A stretch of 7,814 bases of DNA from Promethearchaeota archaeon. Lineage in GTDB: Archaea > Asgardarchaeota > Lokiarchaeia > Sigynarchaeales > SOKP01. Positions within the stretch are counted from its first letter, which is position 1; every line of letters starts with the position of its first letter. The translations under genes and the position numbers were made by a program. Where the stretch lies: assembly GCA_004524425.1 (NCBI GenBank), contig SDNN01000137.1:1-7814 (forward strand), given 5' to 3'. Positions 1 to 5,873 of this stretch are shown here, piece by piece. The notes under the pieces were generated by a model, which saw nothing but the letters and a program-made list of their open reading frames with translations, did not search any database and had not been told where the DNA came from.

Positions 1-221
1 TTGAGAAATTTTCTGAAGATGAATCAGAAAATTATAAGATCTCAACTGAAATAAAACGAGATTTAAAATTTGAAGTCGTAAATGCAAAGGACATCATAGA
101 TTGGAAGGAAAAAAATCTAAAGAGCACGATTAAAAATTTTAAGTGCCCAGCTTGTGGCTATAATAAGGCATCATTAGAGACTAGGCAAACCAGAAGTGCA
201 GATGAGGGAATGACAGTTTAA
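1..221 (+). CDS. TFS/TFIIS-like transcript-cleavage factor, 3' part, reading frame stopped inside the zinc ribbon
   Basis: The 5' end lies outside the window; the frame is read from base 3 and ends at TAA 219-221. The last residues contain CPAC (codons 144-155) and QTRSADEGMTV, the signature of the TFS/TFIIS C-terminal zinc ribbon. The acidic D-E pair of this loop reaches into the RNA polymerase active site and promotes cleavage of the backtracked transcript. A complete ribbon needs a second CxxC about 24 residues after the first; here the frame stops before it. That second half is present in the same frame at 249-296, behind a 30-nt insert. The upstream residues are a charged linker ending in a Trp- and Lys-rich segment before the ribbon. 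Read alone, the product would lack two zinc ligands and probably not fold. Whether it is a pseudogene or is rescued by RNA or ribosome processing cannot be decided from sequence. Family call is strong; functional status is open. Confidence 0.8.
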   Translation, partial: EKFSEDESENYKISTEIKRDLKFEVVNAKDIIDWKEKNLKSTIKNFKCPACGYNKASLETRQTRSADEGMTV

Positions 222-257
222 AATACTACATTTTAAATCATTAAACATTTTATTGTC
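212..257 (+). repeat. Imperfect inverted repeat (hairpin) enclosing the insert
   Basis: Bases 212-217 (GACAGT) can pair with 252-257 (ATTGTC), including one G-U pair. Bases 220-224 (AAAAT) pair with 247-251 (ATTTT). Together they make an 11-bp stem with a two-base bulge (TT 218-219) and a 22-nt loop. The stem straddles both predicted insert junctions and contains the first stop codon. The inner five pairs are all A-T and could be chance in such A+T-rich DNA; the outer GACA/TGTC part is more specific and lies in coding sequence. Confidence 0.45.
219..248 (+). other. 30-nt in-frame insert with two stop codons inside the TFS zinc ribbon
   Basis: Removing exactly 30 nt joins GTT (216-218) to TTT (249-251) and gives MTV-FIV-CLRCG. 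This restores the C-x2-C-x24-C-x2-C spacing of TFIIS, where the human protein has DEPMTTFVVC at the same place. The insert carries in-frame TAA at 219-221 and 234-236. Its ends can slide by one base each way (218-247 or 220-249) because T occurs at both boundaries. It is very A+T rich. It may be a mini-intron, a translational bypass element or a plain disruptive insertion. The boundaries come from the family spacing and are not experimentally known. Confidence 0.65.
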
Positions 258-296
258 TGCCTTCGATGTGGTAGAATGATTAAAATCGGCAGTTAG
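249..296 (+). pseudogene. Detached C-terminal half of the TFS zinc ribbon
   Basis: Frame 0, the same frame as the upstream TFS fragment, reads FIVCLRCGRMIKIGS and then TAG (294-296). CLRCG supplies the second cysteine pair of the ribbon and MIKI would be the last beta strand, where homologues usually have a Trp (CxxCGxxW). The segment has no start codon at its front, so it is only translated if the 30-nt insert before it is skipped or removed. Preservation of frame and of both cysteines suggests the insert is recent or that the two parts are still expressed together. Confidence 0.65.
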
Positions 297-309
297 ATTG
301 AGCTAGTAA

Positions 310-382
310 ATTCAATTTTGAAAAAAGCTAAAAAATTCTTAATTTTAGAGAGAAAAATTTTTTATTAAATGAAAAATTGAAT
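310..382 (+). repeat. Inverted repeat and T-run between TFS and the endonuclease gene
   Basis: ATTCAATTTT at 310-319 is the perfect reverse complement of AAAATTGAAT at 373-382, with a 53-nt spacer. Inside the spacer CTAAAA (328-333) can pair with TTTTAG (343-348), and a run of six T follows at 358-363, as expected for archaeal poly-T termination. This may be the TFS terminator region or a remnant of the endonuclease cassette boundary. All arms are A+T rich, so a chance origin is possible. The rest of 297-445 shows no gene. Confidence 0.3.
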
Positions 383-445
383 GAGAGTCTATCCTTTTTA
401 TTTTAGAATGTTTTAATAGGATAAAACGAAGGCTAAAAATCAAAA

Positions 446-1807
446 ATGGTAGAATATAGTCTATTAGATTTTTATAAAGATTTAAAACGTTATCTAGAAT
501 GTTTAGAGAGGAAAAAATTAAATTATAGAATAATATCTGAGAAATATTTAGGAATGAAAAGCAAATGGCATATAAATGATAAGATTTTGCATTCTCGGAA
601 AAATCCTTTCTATTTTATCCCTTGGAATTTAATTAGTCTATATCAAAAAAGATTAGAGGAGAATATAGAATCAAAACATTGTGTCTATATTAAGATATTA
701 TTTCGGAGACTAAGGAATGCAAAAAAAAATCTTCCCAAAAATAATCAAAAATTTAAAACGGATTATTTTGAATTGCTTGATAATAAAGATAAAGCCTATT
801 TTTATGGTTGGTTATTCGCTGATGGTCATTTAACAAGATCAAGTAGTCGAGTGATCGTTGAGGTAGATGTTCAAGATTTTGATATGATAAAGAGATTTGT
901 AAATGCTATAAAAATTGATCCTAAAATAGTTTATTACAGAAGGAGATATAAAAATAAAAAATTATGCAGAAGTTTAGTTTTAAATATAAATAATAAAAAG
1001 TTTGCAGCTCATCTTAAAGAGAAAGGATTCCCTTGTGGAAAAAAATCTAATATAATCAGATTTCCCCAATCTATTGCTAATAAAAGCGAACTAGCTTTAG
1101 CTTTTTTACTTGGATATTTTGATGGTGATGGATCACATGGCAGAGAGTATCCTAATGATCTGGAAAAAAGTAATAGGAAATATCTTCGCCCTTATATCAA
1201 ATCGAATAGTCTAAATTTCCTTAAGGACATTAAATCTTTATTTAAAATTTCTAATAGAATTTCTAAGAGAACCGAGTTAAATTTAGGGGCAAACTTATAT
1301 AAAGAGATGTTGAAGAATTATAATAATAGTCTTGAAAGAAAAAGATATAATGGATATTATACAAAAGAAGAGATTTATGATTTTAGGATTGAAAATCTAA
1401 AACCACAATGGTCAAAATCATGGAGATTGTTTAAGTTTTCTAAAATAGAATTAAAATCTTTATGGGAAAAAGGATGGAGTGATAAAATGATTTCTGAATA
1501 TCACCTAAAAAAGTTTAAAATTCCCATAAAAGAAAGAACGGTTCTTGAATGGAGAAAAAAATGGAGATATTTACAAACAGATAATAAATTCAAGAGAGCA
1601 AAAAAGAGATTAATAATTAAAGAATTATTACCACTAAAAAAATGGAATTTAGAAAGAATTTACACGGAAAGGTTAGGTTATAAGTATGATCCCAATAATA
1701 AGAAACATCAGTATAGATTTGAGAAGAGATTAAAAGATTGGTTTGCTAATGAGAATTTTAGTGAAAAATCTAATATTATTAAAAAAATTGAGGAAAAATA
1801 TGCGTAA
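446..1807 (+). CDS. Freestanding LAGLIDADG homing endonuclease
   Basis: A 453-residue basic protein with two LAGLIDADG motifs: YFYGWLFADG at residues 118-127 and FLLGYFDGDG at 220-229. These pack as the two central helices of a monomeric enzyme; D126 and D228 are the expected metal-binding catalytic acids and both are kept. Between them KEKGFPCGKKSNIIRFP (191-207) fits the usual segment before the second motif. Residues about 335-380 look like a helix-turn-helix extension, plausibly for target DNA contact. No intein splicing motifs or host protein flank it, so it is freestanding, not intein-encoded. It lies 150 nt downstream of the interrupted TFS gene and its stop is 11 nt from the converging YggU gene. 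The family makes a site-specific double-strand break so that repair copies the gene into an empty allele. No strong ribosome binding site is seen; GAAGG at 428-432 is rather far from the ATG. The intact frame suggests recent activity. Confidence 0.88.
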   Translation: MVEYSLLDFYKDLKRYLECLERKKLNYRIISEKYLGMKSKWHINDKILHSRKNPFYFIPWNLISLYQKRLEENIESKHCVYIKILFRRLRNAKKNLPKNNQKFKTDYFELLDNKDKAYFYGWLFADGHLTRSSSRVIVEVDVQDFDMIKRFVNAIKIDPKIVYYRRRYKNKKLCRSLVLNINNKKFAAHLKEKGFPCGKKSNIIRFPQSIANKSELALAFLLGYFDGDGSHGREYPNDLEKSNRKYLRPYIKSNSLNFLKDIKSLFKISNRISKRTELNLGANLYKEMLKNYNNSLERKRYNGYYTKEEIYDFRIENLKPQWSKSWRLFKFSKIELKSLWEKGWSDKMISEYHLKKFKIPIKERTVLEWRKKWRYLQTDNKFKRAKKRLIIKELLPLKKWNLERIYTERLGYKYDPNNKKHQYRFEKRLKDWFANENFSEKSNIIKKIEEKYA

Positions 1808-1818
1808 TAGTCTAAAAA

Positions 1819-2115
1819 TTAATTTAGGAGCATATCAATTAGTTTATTTTCATTGATTTCCTTGAGAAAGTTTATTTGAATAATTTTGTCTTCATTATAG
1901 GCACCAGATAAAAATGAAATCTGATTTGAACTTATATTCAATTTATTTTGAAGTAATTTAATTAATTCTTTATTCGCTTTATTTCTTTGAGCTTTTGATT
2001 TTAGGGATATAGCTAAGAAATTTCCATCTTGTTCGATTTTTTGTTTGCGAGAATTGGGTTTCACATATATAGTTAAAATATAACTTTTATCAGACTTTTT
2101 CTCTATAAAACTCAT
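1819..2115 (-). CDS. YggU/DUF167 (UPF0235) family protein
   Basis: A 98-residue small alpha/beta protein. The family signature is visible: an early strand ending in VKPNSRKQKI (residues 18-27), the strand AISLKSKAQRNKANKELIKLL (about 35-55, with the conserved K-A..N.A...L.K.L pattern), and a late SG...DKIIQI segment (69-80). The length matches the usual 90-110 residues. The molecular function of this widespread family is not established, so none is assigned. It starts 29 nt after the stop of the DHH phosphoesterase on the same strand, with no promoter of its own evident in the gap, so co-transcription is likely. No clear Shine-Dalgarno sequence precedes the ATG. Its 3' end converges on the homing endonuclease gene. 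Confidence 0.85.
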   Translation of the reverse strand: MSFIEKKSDKSYILTIYVKPNSRKQKIEQDGNFLAISLKSKAQRNKANKELIKLLQNKLNISSNQISFLSGAYNEDKIIQINFLKEINENKLIDMLLN

Positions 2116-2144
2116 TATATTAACAAATCAGGTTTTTAAGGTTT

Positions 2145-3548
2145 TTAAATATAATCATCAGCATTATTTTTAAGCCTTTTATAGGAAGCCCTTGATAATC
2201 TAATTCCGCCTGCTAATTTATGTCCCCCTCCGGTTCCTCCTAAGTTTTCTATTATTCGACTAATGACTCTGTTTACTCCAACACCATCATTTTGCTGTAA
2301 AAATTTTCTTGTACAGCGTATACTTAATTTAATAGTTTGAGATTTACGTTCTAATCCTCCTAAAAATAATATTTTATAGGGATCTAATAATTCATTTACA
2401 CTACTAAAGGATGCCGTATCTGACCAATTGCTTGGAGGGATTTGCCCTTTCACATCAATAAATATACTTTTTTCTGTTTCATAACGTGGTAATTCATTGG
2501 CAAGAATTTTCAAATTTTTTGCTAAATTACTAACATAATCATAATAGACATTTTTAGCGTATCGAGTAATTCGATTTAATTGAATACTAGAAACAGCTGC
2601 GCTGATATTTTTAAAACATAAAATATTAAGCATGAGAGCATGTTCGAAAGCAAATCTTAATAATCCATTTTTCTGAGGCAATAAAGCATAATGACCATAA
2701 CTTTCAAAATTCCCCTCTGATTGAATTTTTTCTATTTCAGTTTCGTTTAATTTACTTACTTTTTTATTTGGATCGATATTCAAATCACTTAAAAAGGTTT
2801 TAATTGTTTTATCATTCTTGCCTCCAAATTGTTTAAGAAATGGTAAGATACTATATTTTAATCCATTTTTTATGCTATCATGCATACTGCCAAATAGCAA
2901 TAAACCCGCTTTGTCTATAAAAATCTCTTCTCTTAATAGCTCCTCATAGATCTCTCTATTGAAGGATTTAAGTTTATCCATTGGTTTGAGGGAATCTCCA
3001 GCTATTCCTATAATTGTCAACCATCCTTGTTTAATTATCTGAGGTTTTATTTCTTTTGCAAATAAAAAGGCTAATGTTGCGCCTGCTATATGATCCAAAC
3101 CATCAAACCCATAAACAGTTGGATTAACAAAATTAAGATTCTTAGGGTACTCTTCTGGAGGGGTTTCACAGTCAACCTCATGATGGTCTAAAATATAGAA
3201 TTTTTCCTTTCTTTTTTCTATTATTGGAATTAATTCTGAAAGATTAGAGCCAACATCGGTAAATATAAACGCTGTTTTTTCGGTACTTCTATTAGAAAAA
3301 ATACCTCTTAAATACGCCTCCCAAGAGACAGAGCGATTATAGATAAAATAATCATAATTCAGATTCATTTTATATAATAGGTTCTGGATTAAATGAAGAC
3401 ATGAGATACCATCTGCATCATTATGAGAAATTGTAATAACTTTATTAAAATTAGATGATGAATCAATAAAATTATTAATAGCATTATCAAGGTTATTTAA
3501 AAATTCCTTCCGATCTGGTTTTTGATCCATTTTAATCAATGTCTCCAT
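2145..3548 (-). CDS. DHH-DHHA1 phosphoesterase, archaeal RecJ/GAN-like
   Basis: A 467-residue protein with all DHH-superfamily motifs. Motif I is SHNDADG (41-47), motif II the Asp of TDVG (D98), motif III DHH (121-123) and motif IV the Asp of GIAGD (D185). The DHHA1 part ends in GGTGGGHKLAGG (437-448), the substrate-binding GGGH loop. The set is complete, so it should be a manganese-dependent phosphodiesterase or exonuclease, not a catalytically dead Cdc45-like protein. Order and length fit archaeal RecJ/GAN proteins, which act on single-stranded DNA or RNA and associate with GINS in the replisome. Whether this paralogue is that replisome nuclease, an RNA exonuclease or an oligonucleotide phosphodiesterase cannot be told from sequence. 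The chosen ATG lies about one TATA-to-start distance from a good box A, consistent with a leaderless mRNA; an in-frame ATG at residue 7 is a weaker alternative. YggU follows in the same probable operon. Confidence 0.88.
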   Translation of the reverse strand: METLIKMDQKPDRKEFLNNLDNAINNFIDSSSNFNKVITISHNDADGISCLHLIQNLLYKMNLNYDYFIYNRSVSWEAYLRGIFSNRSTEKTAFIFTDVGSNLSELIPIIEKRKEKFYILDHHEVDCETPPEEYPKNLNFVNPTVYGFDGLDHIAGATLAFLFAKEIKPQIIKQGWLTIIGIAGDSLKPMDKLKSFNREIYEELLREEIFIDKAGLLLFGSMHDSIKNGLKYSILPFLKQFGGKNDKTIKTFLSDLNIDPNKKVSKLNETEIEKIQSEGNFESYGHYALLPQKNGLLRFAFEHALMLNILCFKNISAAVSSIQLNRITRYAKNVYYDYVSNLAKNLKILANELPRYETEKSIFIDVKGQIPPSNWSDTASFSSVNELLDPYKILFLGGLERKSQTIKLSIRCTRKFLQQNDGVGVNRVISRIIENLGGTGGGHKLAGGIRLSRASYKRLKNNADDYI

Positions 3549-3566
3549 TTGAGAAACAATTAATTT

Positions 3567-3576
3567 AATATATAAG
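3567..3576 (-). promoter_or_regulatory. TATA box (box A) for the DHH phosphoesterase gene
   Basis: On the minus strand CTTATATATT (3576 down to 3567) matches the archaeal box A. Its centre is about 23-24 bases from the ATG at 3548, so transcription would begin at or within a few bases of the start codon. This predicts a leaderless mRNA and agrees with the absence of a Shine-Dalgarno sequence. A purine-rich GGGAG just upstream could serve as a TFB-recognition element. Confidence 0.5.
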
Positions 3577-3802
3577 ACTCCCTAATTAACCAGTATATTC
3601 TTTTATCCATATATCTTTATTCTAAAGGAAGATATCAGATTAATGGTTCACAATTTCGATTTTAATTTGAAGGAGTGAAACAAATTTCAATATATTCTAA
3701 TAAATTTAGTATTACTATTTTAATTTTTATCTAATGAATTTAAGAAGATAAATGTTGGAGAAAATGAAAATTAAAATTTAAGAAAATATTATTAAGATTT
3801 AA
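3577..3802. other. Divergent intergenic region without a recognised gene
   Basis: This is most of the 307-nt space between the DHH gene (leftward) and the surface protein gene (rightward). It is very A+T rich. I see no tRNA, structured RNA or convincing small open frame. A GGAGTGA at 3671-3677 resembles a ribosome binding site, but no start codon with a useful frame follows it. The region presumably holds promoter and leader sequences for both divergent units. Confidence 0.4.
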
Positions 3803-3814
3803 TTTGATATAAAA
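3803..3814 (+). promoter_or_regulatory. Candidate TATA box for the surface protein gene
   Basis: TTTGATATAAAA at 3803-3814 resembles the archaeal box A. Its centre at about 3810 would place the transcription start near 3836 and give a leader of roughly 20 nt before the ATG at 3856. In DNA this A+T rich, similar strings are common, so this is a weak call. Confidence 0.3.
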
Positions 3815-3855
3815 TAGGTTTGTAAGAACATTTTATTTTCGAGATGGATAGTTAA

Positions 3856-5541
3856 ATGAAAAAGCATAATATTAGAAAAAAGATAAAGATCATTGTTGTT
3901 ATTAATCTTATCATTCTATCGTCATTTTCATTTATGTTTCTTTTAAATAATAATAGGTTTTCTCAAAGTAATCCTGATTTAGAACAACATTCATTACTAA
4001 AAATAAATGCTTTTTCAAAAGATGATTATTCATCAATATTACAAGAAGAAAAAAGTGGATTAGGAGAGATCTCTGTATTAAATATATCTTTTCATCAACC
4101 AGGACTAGATAATTCCTCTCAGTTTAATGAATTAGATAAAGACATCGGAAAGGATTTAAATATTACATATGATGGTACTTCCTTTGAAGGAACTATGGTG
4201 AATGCTTCAAGAAATTATCTAAAAGAAGGATATATTAACAATGATGTCGTAAGAATAAAATTAAACGAAACTCTTCTAGTTAAATTTGATAATACAACTT
4301 CTGAGGAAGGGCTTGCTGGTTTTTTGGTTTATCTTCCCCGTTTAACACCTATAGAAATTTTAGAGATTTATGTAGAAGGTTTAGTTTTAACAGAAGATGA
4401 ATACTCTATTGTTAATGATGGGTTTTTAAAATTTGATTATTTTGATTATTTTGATTCACCAGAGGATGGTCAATTTTCTATGAATATAATTTATTCTTAT
4501 GATCTCAATTTGATAAATTGGAAGATTGACCAACTTAACATTGATGATTTAATTGCCAATCAATCAATGCAAAATTTTACCGCTAAGTATGCATACACAT
4601 TCCTACTTAAAGGAAATAAATTTTCAGGAAATCTACCCACAAGTGAAATAGAGGCAGATAATTTAAATGTTAATTTATTAGTCTCTCCTTTTGATCATCA
4701 ACTCTTAAATAATTTCAGTCTTGCTTTAAATTCTGAACAAATAGATAATATTGAGGATTATCAAGTTTCATACGGCAAATTTAATATTTCTCTGATAGAT
4801 TCATTTTCTGCTAATTCAAGCAGCTTCCATTTGAATTTTACTTCCAATTTTGTAATAGCATTTCAAGATCCCGTGAGTCAATCATGGGCTATCGACAGAT
4901 TGGTTAGTGGAAACAATATACGAGAAAGAATATATTTTCCTCAAATACTTGAGGGACCAGAACATCTCTTATTGAAATTTACGTTTTATGAGGAAACTAT
5001 CGAAGATGAACAAATTACGGATATTTTTTCACAATTTAATAGAATAATATATCATTTGCCAATATCTGAAATTGAAGAACCAAATTTTAATCAGGGTATT
5101 TTAGTTTATACACCTTCTTTAATTTTTAGAGAACATGGTTGCCCCTTTACTATAAGATACGAAGCAACTAATGAGCTTAGAATAATTATTACCGATAATA
5201 TAAATATGCCCTTATGGAACTTAGATGTACAGATTTTTTATTATAATCAAGTTTACGGAACATATATTTCAAATAACTTCACCCAACCAATAGCACCTTT
5301 AGTAGCAAATGAAAATGGAGAGATCATATTAAGATATTTACCAAATGGGGAATATAAGATAGATATTTTTCGAAGGGGAATAAAAATCAAATCTGTGAGT
5401 ATCAATACAGAACAAGAAACTCATTACATCTCAACTAATGTCATCCATTTTCCGAGTGTCATTCTTTCTTTTGGATTAATTAGTATCATAATTCTGCTCA
5501 TTGGATTTTTTATGTATCTACGAAATAAGAAAGTGTCATAA
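3856..5541 (+). CDS. Exported, membrane-anchored surface protein with many N-glycosylation sequons
   Basis: A 561-residue protein that I do not recognise as a named family. It has a basic N-terminus and hydrophobic segment (residues about 11-30; signal peptide or anchor), a long extracellular part and a C-terminal transmembrane helix (about 533-554) followed by RNKKVS, giving a stop-transfer charge pattern with a tiny cytoplasmic tail. I count 13 N-x-S/T sequons (N76, N86, N102, N116, N137, N146, N235, N240, N286, N310, N320, N327, N474), fitting the glycosylated surface proteins of archaea. Residues about 440-517 (TDNINMPLWNLDVQI ... NENGEIILRYLPNGEYKI) look like a carboxypeptidase-regulatory/transthyretin-like beta-sandwich next to the membrane. 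FDYFDYFD at 193-200 comes from a short tandem DNA repeat. A role in the cell envelope, adhesion or sensing is inference. The small gene at 5545 starts 3 nt after its stop, so the two are likely co-transcribed. Confidence 0.8.
   Translation: MKKHNIRKKIKIIVVINLIILSSFSFMFLLNNNRFSQSNPDLEQHSLLKINAFSKDDYSSILQEEKSGLGEISVLNISFHQPGLDNSSQFNELDKDIGKDLNITYDGTSFEGTMVNASRNYLKEGYINNDVVRIKLNETLLVKFDNTTSEEGLAGFLVYLPRLTPIEILEIYVEGLVLTEDEYSIVNDGFLKFDYFDYFDSPEDGQFSMNIIYSYDLNLINWKIDQLNIDDLIANQSMQNFTAKYAYTFLLKGNKFSGNLPTSEIEADNLNVNLLVSPFDHQLLNNFSLALNSEQIDNIEDYQVSYGKFNISLIDSFSANSSSFHLNFTSNFVIAFQDPVSQSWAIDRLVSGNNIRERIYFPQILEGPEHLLLKFTFYEETIEDEQITDIFSQFNRIIYHLPISEIEEPNFNQGILVYTPSLIFREHGCPFTIRYEATNELRIIITDNINMPLWNLDVQIFYYNQVYGTYISNNFTQPIAPLVANENGEIILRYLPNGEYKIDIFRRGIKIKSVSINTEQETHYISTNVIHFPSVILSFGLISIIILLIGFFMYLRNKKVS
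4432..4456 (+). repeat. Tandem 9-nt repeat in coding sequence (2.8 copies)
   Basis: TTTGATTAT occurs at 4432-4440 and 4441-4449, and a partial copy, TTTGATT, at 4450-4456. The repeat is in frame and encodes FDY-FDY-FD. It probably arose by slippage and could vary in copy number without breaking the frame. Confidence 0.7.
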
Positions 5542-5544
5542 GAA

Positions 5545-5871
5545 TTGATCGTTATTTTTGTTGATAATATTGAGAAATTTATAGATTTTCTGGATAGAAG
5601 AGTGATGGATGAGATTTTCTATGAATTTAAAAAGATAGGAAAAGGAGCTGATCTCTCCAGTAATGTCGAGATAGAAATAATTATCCATTTCCTTTCCAAG
5701 CTTGAGGGGTATTTGATTTTATATGAAACAGATTTAAACCTACTAAAACCAAGTAATTCTAATATTGATGAAGAGGTTGTCAAGGATTTGAAACGTATTT
5801 TTGCAAAAATTGACGATTCAATTAAATTAACGAAGGGCAAAATAAGAGAAATCTTTTTATCATATAGCTAG
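5545..5871 (+). CDS. Small hypothetical protein, probably co-transcribed with the surface protein
   Basis: Up to 108 residues, largely helical in appearance and rich in Ile, Leu, Lys, Glu and Asp, with no cysteines, no transmembrane helix and no motif I recognise. The longest version begins at TTG 5545, 3 nt after the stop of the surface protein gene, and could be translated by coupling. The alternatives GTG 5602 and ATG 5605 would give 89 or 88 residues; GAAGAG just before them is a poor ribosome binding site and no good one precedes the TTG either, so the start is uncertain. The hydrophobic N-terminus of the long form (IVIFVDNIEKFIDFLDRR) would form an amphipathic helix. The stop is 2 nt from the stop of the converging aIF2 gamma gene. 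It may be a cytoplasmic partner of the surface protein, but only adjacency supports that. Confidence 0.6.
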   Translation: MIVIFVDNIEKFIDFLDRRVMDEIFYEFKKIGKGADLSSNVEIEIIIHFLSKLEGYLILYETDLNLLKPSNSNIDEEVVKDLKRIFAKIDDSIKLTKGKIREIFLSYS

Positions 5872-5873
5872 AT

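Noticed and set aside
212..257. Canonical bulge-helix-bulge intron motif
   Set aside because: The stem has one two-base bulge and no pair of 3-nt bulges around a 4-bp helix, and the cuts needed to restore the protein do not fall in matching bulge positions. Only a relaxed hairpin is supported.
216..257. Codon-matched ribosomal bypass as in T4 gene 60
   Set aside because: The take-off codon would be GTT 216-218, but the codon just before the resumption point is CAT (246-248), not a match. Landing on GTC 255-257 would match tRNA-Val but would drop three residues that the family spacing requires. The analogy is kept only as a hypothesis.
446..1807. Intein or group I intron-encoded endonuclease
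   Set aside because: There are no intein splicing blocks or extein sequences at either end, and the gene sits between two separate genes, not inside one.
328..1819. CTAAAAAT-like strings at 328, 433 and 1812 as direct repeats flanking the endonuclease gene
   Set aside because: They are short and A+T rich and similar strings occur throughout the window, so they are not evidence of a target duplication.
5619..5840. Open frame of 73 codons on the minus strand
   Set aside because: It lies wholly antisense to the small plus-strand gene, shows no domain and has the look of a shadow frame in A+T-rich DNA.
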